This document shows positions 1 through 5,606 of a stretch of DNA of 12,059 bases, in pieces (position 1 is the first letter of the stretch; every line of letters begins with the position of its first letter). Both the position numbers and the translations under genes were made by a program. The notes beneath the pieces are model-generated. The model saw only the letters and a program-made list of their open reading frames with translations, had not been told where the DNA came from and searched no databases. Source of the DNA: Fidelibacterota bacterium (GTDB lineage: Bacteria > Fidelibacterota > UBA8477 > JABMPR01); assembly GCA_030596225.1 (NCBI GenBank), contig JAUVKO010000040.1:1-12059 (forward strand), read 5' to 3'.

Positions 1-157
1 ATTCTGCATACGATATATTCCTTTTTATTTAATTAATTAAGACGAATTCGCAAAAAGTAACTGAGAAACAATGAAAAACAACCTAACATCATTATTAACA
101 ACCACATACGATATGATGCGCTATATTCATAAATATCAACACTTTGCGACTCTGCGT

Positions 158-200
158 CCTCTGCCTGCCCGCACGAAGTTATACGCAGGCGGGCGAGAGG
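158..200. repeat. Imperfect palindromic intergenic repeat
   Basis: The outer arms CCTCT (158-162) and AGAGG (196-200) enclose two mutually exclusive inner stems: GCCTGC 163-168 with GCAGGC 185-190, and GCCCGC 167-172 with GCGGGC 189-194. The element lies in a gene-free stretch (1-350) in which I see no other structure apart from a possible weak hairpin near 298-337. It is preceded by ACTCTGCGTC (149-158), a 10-mer found again at 2198-2207 inside the amr operon, and both copies are followed by a GCGAGAG string. This looks like a dispersed REP-like sequence. Copy number elsewhere in the genome is unknown. Confidence 0.5.
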
Positions 201-354
201 GACTTTTTACGGTGGCATCTTTATTAACCCATGAATCATCAAAGCACCAAGGTGAACAAGCATCACCAAACAAATATTCCCCACCGTAAATTCGAGTCTT
301 TGTGATACTTGTCACGCATTCGATAAACAGGACAAAGATCCGGTCATTTTATAC

Positions 355-383
355 TTGCCGACCCATAATGCGCCGTCTATACT
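355..383 (+). promoter_or_regulatory. Sigma70-like promoter of the 3D-domain gene
   Basis: A -35-like TTGCCG (355-360) and a -10-like TATACT (378-383) are separated by exactly 17 bases. Transcription would start near 390 and give a 5' leader of about 70 bases before the ATG at 464. The assignment rests on the match to the bacterial consensus and its position; no start-site data are available. Confidence 0.5.
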
Positions 384-463
384 AGCGGCCCAAAGACAAT
401 AACCCCATGAAAAAATCCGACTTATATATAATAAAACAAAAAAATATCTACGATAGAGGACCA

Positions 464-1009
464 ATGAAACACAGACACTTAATCACTTACACCATGATAC
501 TTCTCCTTTTCTGGGGATTTCATGTGAATAGTCAAGCACAACAAAATAAAGAGATCAGGAACATTCTGGCTCAAGAAATGCAGATCAAGGACTCATTAGC
601 CACATATATTGAAGAAATGGCCGCAGCCCTGGATCTGTTTACAGACGGTCATCCTCTAGTCTTCACCGCATACAATGCCCTGGTGGGACAAACAGATGAC
701 ACTCCCAATATTACTGCCAGCAACAAAGAGATTTTCCCGGGAGTCCTTGCTCTCAGTCGTGAATTGATCACTCGCTACGGATATGGTGGCAATATCAAGT
801 ATGGTGATAAAGTCTGGGTGGTTGTTCCCATGCAGGTTGAAGACACGATGAATAAACGCTGGAGAGGCCGGGGTGATGTTTATATGCTAAACTATGACGA
901 AGCTCGCCAGTTTGGACGCCGCTCCGGAATTCTTTATCATAAGGGCGATGAAGTGGAATTTGCCAGTGTTATTACAGATGCAGACGAGGATCTAAATATC
1001 CTGAACTAA
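464..1009 (+). CDS. Secreted 3D-domain (double-psi beta-barrel) protein
   Basis: This 181-residue protein is probably exported and cell-wall associated. I prefer the ATG at 464 over the upstream in-frame ATG at 407 because AGAGGA (455-460) precedes it at normal spacing and translation then begins directly with a signal peptide: basic MKHRH, a hydrophobic core at residues 6-19, and a likely cleavage after SQA (23-25). No ribosome binding site precedes 407. The mature part resembles 3D-domain proteins: FTAYN (67-71), GQTDDTPNITAS (75-86), a YGDKVWV strand (113-119), EDTMNKRW (126-133), GDVYM (137-141) and EARQFGRR (146-153). Asp127 and Asp138 match two of the three aspartates that name the domain, while the usual first one appears replaced (LALSREL). 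The fold is shared with lytic transglycosylase MltA and with RlpA-like proteins, so a peptidoglycan-related role is plausible but unproven. The gene is monocistronic and convergent with the amr operon. Confidence 0.72.
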   Translation: MKHRHLITYTMILLLFWGFHVNSQAQQNKEIRNILAQEMQIKDSLATYIEEMAAALDLFTDGHPLVFTAYNALVGQTDDTPNITASNKEIFPGVLALSRELITRYGYGGNIKYGDKVWVVVPMQVEDTMNKRWRGRGDVYMLNYDEARQFGRRSGILYHKGDEVEFASVITDADEDLNILN

Positions 1010-1034
1010 ATCAAATCGTATTATAAGATTTCTT

Positions 1035-1067
1035 AAACGGGTTCCAGTTTGGGCCCCGTTTTCTTTT
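1035..1067 (+). terminator. Rho-independent terminator after the 3D-domain gene
   Basis: AAACGGG (1035-1041) pairs with CCCGTTT (1055-1061), with a minor inner CCA/TGG pairing, and is followed by a T-rich run with one C up to 1067. It lies 25 bases past the stop codon. The opposite strand has no comparable T run after the stem, so it should act mainly on the plus strand. It overlaps the last codons of the convergent amrS gene by two bases. Confidence 0.7.
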
Positions 1068-2127
1068 AAGGCTTAATACGCCGGTATTGATTACCCCAGT
1101 TTCCCGGTTGATCCTCGAATACACCAGGTATCTTCGAACCACAGTAATTGCAGCACCCCTTTTCATTCACCTGCCATTCCTTTAGCTCGTAGCCAACTCT
1201 GGTAATGAGTGTTTTTCCACAATGAGAGCAATAAGTGGCTGCATTTTCCAGATCCCTCACATTTCCCAGATAGACGTAGTTGAGTCCATTCTTTAGGGCA
1301 ATTCCCCTGGCCTGCTTGAGTGATTGGTGGGAGGTTGGAGGTCGCTGAGTAAATCTATAATCAGGATGAAAGGCAGAAAAATGTAGTGGAACATCAGGGC
1401 CTAGTTTTTCAGCAATCCAACTTGTCAGCGCATGCAACTCATCAGGAGTATCATTTTCTCCTGGGATAAGCAAAGTGGTGATCTCGGTCCAGACCTTTGT
1501 TTCATGTACCAAATATTCAAGAGTGTCTAATACCGGTTGTAGCGAACCGGCGCAAAGTTCACGGTAAAAACCTTCACTAAAGCCCTTAAGATCAATATTT
1601 GCCGCATCCATATATTCAAAAAATCCAGCCCGAGCCAGGTCAGAGATATATCCTGCGGTTACAGCAACCGTCTGAATTCCAAGCTCATGACAAGCGATTG
1701 CAGTGTCTACAGCATATTCGTAAAAAATGACTGGATCATTGTAGGTGAAAGCTACGCTGCGGCAGTCATGCTCACGGGCAGCCAGGGCAATGGCTTCCGG
1801 CGTAGCGGGTGATTGAAGAATATCCAGTTCCCGGGATTTGCTCATATCCCAGTTCTGGCAGAATTTACAACTCAAGTTACAACCAGCAGTCCCGAAGGAG
1901 AGTACCGGCGTACCGGGTAAAAAATGATTCAAGGGCTTCTTTTCAATGGGATCGATCATAAAACCGCTGGAGCGACCATATGTCATGAGAGTAATAGAAT
2001 TTCCCTTTCGTTGCCGAACGAAACAGAGTCCCCTTTGTCCGTCTGACAATTTGCAGGCTCTGGGGCACAGCGTGCACAGAAGTCGACCATCTTCCAGGGG
2101 CTTACTGAATTGCGGGTGATTAGGCAT
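1066..2127 (-). CDS. amrS: AmmeMemoRadiSam system radical SAM enzyme
   Basis: This 353-residue protein is a cytosolic radical S-adenosylmethionine enzyme, related to but distinct from pyruvate formate-lyase activating enzymes. The [4Fe-4S]-binding CxxxCxxC motif is Cys83, Cys87 and Cys90 (GTAGCNLSCKFCQNWD). An N-terminal cysteine set (Cys18, 21, 25, 35) and a C-terminal set (Cys300, Cys303, Cys325, Cys326, Cys329) probably hold metal or additional clusters, as in this subfamily. The length is full for the family. It is the third gene of the amrB-amrA-amrS operon, 106 bases after amrA. The ribosome binding site is weak (GGAT about 9 bases upstream). I know of no firmly assigned reaction for the bacterial system, so substrate and product are left open. 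The family assignment itself is firm because all three members of the conserved trio are adjacent. Confidence 0.92.
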   Translation of the reverse strand: MPNHPQFSKPLEDGRLLCTLCPRACKLSDGQRGLCFVRQRKGNSITLMTYGRSSGFMIDPIEKKPLNHFLPGTPVLSFGTAGCNLSCKFCQNWDMSKSRELDILQSPATPEAIALAAREHDCRSVAFTYNDPVIFYEYAVDTAIACHELGIQTVAVTAGYISDLARAGFFEYMDAANIDLKGFSEGFYRELCAGSLQPVLDTLEYLVHETKVWTEITTLLIPGENDTPDELHALTSWIAEKLGPDVPLHFSAFHPDYRFTQRPPTSHQSLKQARGIALKNGLNYVYLGNVRDLENAATYCSHCGKTLITRVGYELKEWQVNEKGCCNYCGSKIPGVFEDQPGNWGNQYRRIKP

Positions 2128-2197
2128 TATTTTCTATCCACAGTACGCACCAAGATCGTTAAGTGTGCTAAATATACTCTGTTTCAACAGAATCACC

Positions 2198-2219
2198 ACT
2201 CTGCGTCTCTGCGAGAGAG
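2198..2219. repeat. CTCTGCGTCTCTGCG-type dispersed repeat
   Basis: ACTCTGCGTCTCTGCGAGAG lies in the 106-base gap between amrA and amrS. Sequences with this CTCTGCGTCTCTGCG core occur as dispersed intergenic repeats in many bacteria, and a relative begins at 149 in this window. A short hairpin, TCTGTT (2178-2183) with AACAGA (2186-2191), lies just to its left. I see no gene in the gap. Confidence 0.45.
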
Positions 2220-2233
2220 GCTTCTGTACCAAC

Positions 2234-2815
2234 TTAAACCCAATCATCATCGCTGAGCTCAAAACTCGTGAATTGCTCCATCTGCAGTGTCTCAGACCAA
2301 TAATCTTCCGGGAAACCAGCTTTTTGCTTCAGGTGAGTGATGAAAATATCAATCTCTGGAAGCTTTTCCCAAACAGCAGGCAGAAACAAACTTCGTCGAT
2401 AGCCGTCCTTTAAAATCAAGCCGGTTTTGCCAGGCACTAATTGATGTTTCAGGTCCTCTTCAGAATCGAATTTCATAGGTTGAGGCTGGGTAAGGATCGA
2501 AATCTCGAAATGCAGTTTTGAGAATTCTTTGCGGGTGACCGGACTAAAACGTGGATCACGAAAAGCAGCATTCCAGGCATTATCTGCAACGTCTTTCACC
2601 AAAGAGCGGTAAGCTTTCACTGACCCAATACATCCTCTTAACTGTTTACGCTTTTCCAGGGTGATAAATGTGGCCCCTTGCTCTTGCAGATGAGTGCTAA
2701 AAGCTGAGAGCTCTACAGTTATAGCTTCCCCTCGATCAAGACCATTGTTTACGGATGCACGGGCAAGTTCCAGGAGTTGAAATTGCTCTTCATGATTGAA
2801 TAGGGGAACACTCAT
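2234..2815 (-). CDS. amrA: AmmeMemoRadiSam system protein A (AMMECR1 domain)
   Basis: This 193-residue protein consists of a single AMMECR1 domain, homologous to human AMMECR1. The signature LRGCIGS is at residues 59-65 with Cys62, and RDPRFSPVTRKEF (86-98) followed by HFEISILTQPQPM is also typical. There is no signal peptide or membrane segment. Its ATG overlaps the amrB stop codon as ATGA (2812-2815). No good Shine-Dalgarno sequence precedes it, so translation is probably coupled to amrB. The molecular activity of AMMECR1 domains has not been settled as far as I know. The fixed neighbourhood with a MEMO protein and a radical SAM enzyme implies that the three act in one reaction or modification pathway. 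Confidence 0.93.
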   Translation of the reverse strand: MSVPLFNHEEQFQLLELARASVNNGLDRGEAITVELSAFSTHLQEQGATFITLEKRKQLRGCIGSVKAYRSLVKDVADNAWNAAFRDPRFSPVTRKEFSKLHFEISILTQPQPMKFDSEEDLKHQLVPGKTGLILKDGYRRSLFLPAVWEKLPEIDIFITHLKQKAGFPEDYWSETLQMEQFTSFELSDDDWV

Positions 2816-3618
2816 GATTGGAATAGACCCCAGGCTCCATAGCCTACAACCTGATTTTTTTCACCGGCAGTATCACCTGAATTCCGCAGATCAAAACGCT
2901 CGATACTCATTTTGCGTTGCCGGGCAACTCGCAGTAGTCCACTGATGGGAATGCGTCCGCAGGCCGATTGTTCGGGAAGTTCATTGCCCTTGAAAGCTTC
3001 GATAGTTTCCGCTGTTTGTGCATCCAGCCCGATGGCTTTCTCATAATTATGGAAATGACTTAGATCTGAAGATATCACAATAAGACATTCATTGCCGCCC
3101 CAGAGATGTTCAATGACATTGGCGACTTCAATTTCAGTGGCATCACCTACAACAAAGGGGATAAGTTGGAATCCCGCCAGAACAGACTGGAGAAAAGGTA
3201 ATTGAACTTCAAGAGAATGTTCCTCCGCGTGAGCCAGATCCGAAAATGTGATCTGAGGAAAATCATCAACTAATTTGAGGGCAGATTTTGTATCAATCTT
3301 AATATCACCCAGGGGTGTTTGAAACTGATCAACACCAGGAAGGGCTAGTCCTTGAATTGGAACCCTGTGGGCTGGTCCCAGCAGGATAACCTTATGGATC
3401 ACATGTCTGTATTGCTGGATGCTGCGGTATGCGGCTGCGGCAATGCTGCCTGAATAAATATATCCAGCATGTGGGACGATAATGGCTTTTGGCACCCGCG
3501 TGTCCGGATAAACATCCTCAAACAGATATTGATTGACCTGTTCCTGAAGATCAACCGGATCAGCCGGGTAGAACATACCGGCAACAGCTGCAGAGCGAGT
3601 AGTCTTGATCTTTGCCAT
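2812..3618 (-). CDS. amrB: AmmeMemoRadiSam system protein B (MEMO family)
   Basis: This 268-residue protein matches the full MEMO1 family, whose fold resembles extradiol and LigB-type dioxygenases. Residues corresponding to the human MEMO1 metal/active site are visible: His50 in VPHAGYIYSG, His84 in GPAHR, His188 in SSDLSHFHNY and Cys220 in ACGRIPISGLL. EHSLEVQLPFL (133-143) is another family hallmark. The start is supported by GGAG five bases upstream of the ATG. It is the first gene of the operon and overlaps amrA by four bases (ATGA). Members of this family bind iron or copper in the eukaryotic protein. The bacterial substrate is not known to me. Confidence 0.94.
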   Translation of the reverse strand: MAKIKTTRSAAVAGMFYPADPVDLQEQVNQYLFEDVYPDTRVPKAIIVPHAGYIYSGSIAAAAYRSIQQYRHVIHKVILLGPAHRVPIQGLALPGVDQFQTPLGDIKIDTKSALKLVDDFPQITFSDLAHAEEHSLEVQLPFLQSVLAGFQLIPFVVGDATEIEVANVIEHLWGGNECLIVISSDLSHFHNYEKAIGLDAQTAETIEAFKGNELPEQSACGRIPISGLLRVARQRKMSIERFDLRNSGDTAGEKNQVVGYGAWGLFQS

Positions 3619-3636
3619 ATTACTCCAGTTCTAGTT

Positions 3637-3665
3637 AATATACTGAATTAAGGGGCTTTGACCAA
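3637..3665 (-). promoter_or_regulatory. Likely promoter of the amr operon
   Basis: Reading the minus strand, TATATT (plus 3642-3637) lies 17 bases downstream of TTGGTC (plus 3665-3660) and 18 bases before the amrB ATG. The -10 is a 5/6 consensus match but the -35 is poor (3/6). It overlaps the left edge of the divergent sorting-domain remnant, which suggests that the promoter was assembled from, or next to, decayed coding DNA. Confidence 0.35.
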
Positions 3666-3898
3666 GCACGACGATCCCTTATCAAATTTGTCAAGAGAGC
3701 CAAGTGGAGATTCGCATCTTTGATATCAAGGGAGCATACGTGAAAACACTATTGAATGCAGAGCTTCATCCGGGCTGCCATGAGATTTCCTGGAAGGGTG
3801 CTGATGACCATGGGAAGCAAATGGGTTCGGGTGTATATCTTGTAATGCTGTCTGTCCAGGGATATGTGCAAACACAAAAAATAACGCTTATCCGTTGA
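3662..3898 (+). pseudogene. Remnant of a FlgD-like/type IX C-terminal sorting domain
   Basis: The translated frame from 3662 reads PSTTIPYQICQESQVEIRIF and continues to a stop at 3896-3898. This is the C-terminal Ig-like domain found at the end of large secreted proteins in FCB-group bacteria, where the canonical entry is NPFNP-(S/T)TTI-PYQI. Later hallmarks are IFDIKGAYVKTL, the HEISWKGADDHGKQMGSGVYLVML stretch and a final KITLIR. The frame is stopped by TGA at 3659-3661, exactly where the canonical NPFN should lie, and nothing resembling the large N-terminal passenger remains. A GTG at 3704 could start a 64-residue peptide, but that would begin mid-domain and no signal peptide is present. 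It is therefore best read as the surviving 3' end of a deleted gene. Confidence 0.7.
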
Positions 3899-3919
3899 GT
3901 AAAATGCCAGAGTAATAAT

Positions 3920-3957
3920 ATTCAAGCCGGATTCATTAACTTTGAAAGCTTGAATCC
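3920..3957. promoter_or_regulatory. Overlapping inverted repeats, possible operator
   Basis: Two alternative inverted repeats share this stretch: ATTCAAGC (3920-3927) with GCTTGAAT (3948-3955), and GGATTCA (3929-3935) with TGAATCC (3951-3957). The arms of the second are 22 bases apart centre to centre, about two helical turns, and they flank and overlap the proposed -35 box of the aro leader promoter. A dimeric repressor site is possible. The alternative is a simple RNA hairpin left from the 3' end of the decayed upstream gene; there is no T run after it. Confidence 0.35.
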
Positions 3958-3969
3958 ATGTTCTATATT
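3942..3969 (+). promoter_or_regulatory. Probable promoter of the aromatic amino acid operon
   Basis: TTGAAA (3942-3947) and TATATT (3964-3969) are separated by 16 bases. Transcription would be expected to start near 3975-3977, immediately before the leader ATG at 3978, giving a leaderless or nearly leaderless mRNA. That fits the absence of any Shine-Dalgarno sequence before the ATG, whereas the structural genes of the operon have good ones. Leaderless translation of an attenuator peptide is known for trpL in Sinorhizobium. I see no other convincing promoter between 3899 and 4222. Confidence 0.5.
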
Positions 3970-3977
3970 TACTAACA

Positions 3978-4022
3978 ATGAAACAGAATTATTCATATTA
4001 TTTTTTTATTCAATCAGGGTGA
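3978..4022 (+). CDS. Tyr/Phe leader peptide of the aro operon attenuator
   Basis: This 14-codon frame encodes MKQNYSYYFFIQSG and ends in TGA at 4020-4022. Five of its codons are for the aromatic products of the operon: TAT at 3990-3992, 3996-3998 and 3999-4001, and TTT at 4002-4004 and 4005-4007. It ends within the antiterminator strand of the downstream terminator. This is the design of peptides such as PheL: when charged Tyr or Phe tRNA is scarce, the ribosome stalls on the TAT/TTT block; when they are plentiful, it runs to the stop codon. There is no ribosome binding site, so translation is presumed leaderless from the promoter at 3942-3969. The peptide itself probably has no other function. 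The assignment is an inference from sequence, made strong by the match between codons, RNA folds and downstream genes. Confidence 0.8.
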   Translation: MKQNYSYYFFIQSG

Positions 4023-4080
4023 TGATTTAAATATTGACATTTAATACAATCACCCTCGTCATTTGACGGGGGTTTTTTTT
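4016..4080 (+). promoter_or_regulatory. Transcription attenuator: antiterminator/terminator switch
   Basis: AGGGTGAT (4016-4023) is perfectly complementary to ATCACCCT (4049-4056). The latter overlaps by four bases the 5' arm of the intrinsic terminator (CCCTCGTCA, 4053-4061), so only one of the two stems can form. A ribosome stalled at the Tyr/Phe codons (3990-4007) would tend to leave 4016-4023 free to build the antiterminator and allow read-through into the aro genes. The last Phe codon is only eight bases from that strand, so stalling there could partly cover it. A ribosome at the stop codon (4020-4022) covers 4016-4023 and lets the terminator fold. The switch governs the tyrA-pheA fusion that follows and, through read-through, the whole operon. 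Confidence 0.78.
4053..4080 (+). terminator. Intrinsic terminator of the leader
   Basis: CCCTCGTCA (4053-4061) pairs with TGACGGGGG (4064-4072), with one G-U wobble and a very tight loop, and is followed by eight T (4073-4080). The fold plus T run is a textbook Rho-independent terminator on the plus strand. It is placed about 140 bases before the first structural gene and not after a gene, as expected of an attenuator. Confidence 0.88.
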
Positions 4081-4135
4081 GTTATCAAGCTTTGCTTGAT
4101 AACAACCCCGGCATAGCTCACAGAGCGAAGCCGGG
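4081..4135. repeat. Tandem palindromes after the attenuator terminator
   Basis: GTTATCAAGC (4081-4090) and GCTTGATAAC (4094-4103) form a perfect 10-bp hairpin with a TTT loop, directly abutting the terminator T run. A second nested palindrome follows: CCCGGC (4107-4112) with GCCGGG (4130-4135), containing GCTC (4116-4119) with GAGC (4123-4126). They look like dispersed palindromic elements inserted in the leader. Positions 4136-4222 hold no further structure that I recognise before the tyrA-pheA start. Confidence 0.6.
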
Positions 4136-4222
4136 TAATTGATTTTAGCAGAGTATGGGATTCAAGGATTAACATGGCTAGGTAGCAAGTTGGCTGTGAA
4201 CTAAAGCAAGGGATGAAATAAA

Positions 4223-5548
4223 TTGAGCGATATGAAACAGAAGGTCGGTATCATTGGCTTTGGACGCTTCGGAGCCCTTTTGGCAGAATTGTTGAGCAAG
4301 GATTTTTTGCCTGTTATCAGTGATGAACGCAATCTTGCTGAAGCAGTTGAAGCAGGTGATTACGAATGGAGCGATTTAAAAAATGTCATGAAACAGGAGA
4401 CAGTTTTCATTACAGTTCCTATTAGCCATATACCGGAACTTTTAAAGCAAATTTCACCTTTGAGCAAAGCGAAACAACTCATCATTGATGTCGCTTCTGT
4501 CAAGACCCGTATTCGTAACTGGATGATTGAAGATCTGCCAGCGTCTGTGCAGATACTGAATACCCATCCAATGTTTGGTCCAGACTCCTATAAGCGGGAT
4601 CGCGACCTGCGTTTGGTTTTCTGTCCCACCCGGATCGAAACTGAAGCTGAAAGTTTCTGGCGCAGTATCTTTGAATCCTGGGGCTGTCGAGTAATTGATC
4701 TAAGTGTAGAAGAGCATGATCGTCAGGCAGCTCGATCCCAGGGAATCACTCACTTCATAGGCAGGGTGATGAAGAGGATGGATATTCAACCTACAGCTGT
4801 GGATACCCATGGTTTCCGTCAAGTGCATCATGTAGTGGAACAGACCTGTCAGGATACGGAAGAATTATTTCATGATTTGCAATATTACAACCCTTATACC
4901 GCTGATATGCTCACTGATTTTTCTCGCTCAGTGCATGCTGTGAAAGCACGCATTTACCGACCTGATTCTCCACCGGAGATCATTGGCTATCAGGGCATTC
5001 CCGGCAGTTTCTCAGAAGAAGCCACCCGAACTTATATCGCTGAGGAAAAATTGGGAGAAATTGAGACCAAACCCTGCTTAAGCAGTCGCGGGGTCATGGA
5101 TGGTCTGGCAACTTTTGAGATTGATCGGGGAATCATTGCTATGGAAAATGCAAGAGGTGGCGTTGTCCATGAAAGTATTCATGCCTTGGCGAAAGCTCGT
5201 TGCAAAGTACGCTCCATGTTTCACATTCAGGTTAACCAATGCCTTATCACCAAGGCTGGTCTAACAATGAATCAGATAAGCGAAGTCAGATCACATTCTC
5301 AGGCACTAAAACAATGTTCGCGATTTTTAAAGGAACGTTTTAATGATATTCCCCATACGGAAGCTGAAGACACTGCCGAAGCAGCCCGCAAACTGCATGC
5401 AGGAGATTACACCGATACAACAGCAGTAATTGCCCCGGCCAGAGCAGCCAAGATATATGGTTTAGATGTTGCAAAATTTGGCATTCAGGATCTGCAGGAC
5501 AACAAGACATTATTTTTAGTGGTAGAACGAACAGGAACACCGTTTTAG
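4223..5548 (+). CDS. tyrA-pheA: Bifunctional prephenate dehydrogenase/prephenate dehydratase
   Basis: This 441-residue fusion should convert prephenate both to 4-hydroxyphenylpyruvate (towards Tyr) and to phenylpyruvate (towards Phe). The N-terminal dehydrogenase (about 6-247) has the Rossmann motif GFGRFG (12-17), Asp34 at the end of the second strand, which suggests NAD, and HPMFGP (115-120). The C-terminal dehydratase (about 254-436) has GSFSEEA (261-267), MENARGG (307-313), HSQALKQC (358-365) and NKTLF (427-431). Asn309, the Ser359/Gln364 region and Thr429 match residues important in E. coli P-protein. The usual TRF is TLF and the usual PIENS is AMENA, so activity deserves checking. The protein ends right after the dehydratase, without the common ACT domain and without a chorismate mutase. 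The TTG start is chosen because AAGGGA (4208-4213) lies nine bases upstream; an ATG three codons later is less well spaced. It is the first structural gene after the Tyr/Phe attenuator. Confidence 0.9.
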   Translation: MSDMKQKVGIIGFGRFGALLAELLSKDFLPVISDERNLAEAVEAGDYEWSDLKNVMKQETVFITVPISHIPELLKQISPLSKAKQLIIDVASVKTRIRNWMIEDLPASVQILNTHPMFGPDSYKRDRDLRLVFCPTRIETEAESFWRSIFESWGCRVIDLSVEEHDRQAARSQGITHFIGRVMKRMDIQPTAVDTHGFRQVHHVVEQTCQDTEELFHDLQYYNPYTADMLTDFSRSVHAVKARIYRPDSPPEIIGYQGIPGSFSEEATRTYIAEEKLGEIETKPCLSSRGVMDGLATFEIDRGIIAMENARGGVVHESIHALAKARCKVRSMFHIQVNQCLITKAGLTMNQISEVRSHSQALKQCSRFLKERFNDIPHTEAEDTAEAARKLHAGDYTDTTAVIAPARAAKIYGLDVAKFGIQDLQDNKTLFLVVERTGTPF

Positions 5549-5606
5549 GTTGCAATTACTCAATGAACATAAAACCTTATAAGCTGATGAAAAAGGATAT
5601 CCTCCA

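Noticed and set aside
140..200. CRISPR array
   Set aside because: The repeats are palindromic, of several unrelated families and scattered. There is no regular repeat-spacer spacing and no cas gene.
71..289. 72-residue plus-strand open frame
   Set aside because: It runs through the palindromic repeat at 158-200, has no ribosome binding site or recognisable domain, and its composition does not look like a protein.
407..463. Upstream ATG extension of the 3D-domain protein
   Set aside because: No ribosome binding site precedes 407, and the extra 19 residues would place a polar, lysine-rich stretch before an otherwise normal signal peptide.
3704..3898. Independent small gene starting at GTG 3704
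   Set aside because: It would begin in the middle of a sorting domain whose earlier part (PSTTIPYQI) is still readable upstream, and it has no signal peptide. A gene remnant explains it better.
3978..4080. T-box or other tRNA/metabolite-binding riboswitch instead of a leader-peptide attenuator
   Set aside because: No T-box consensus or specifier-loop architecture is visible and the leader is too short. The Tyr/Phe-rich peptide accounts for the structure.
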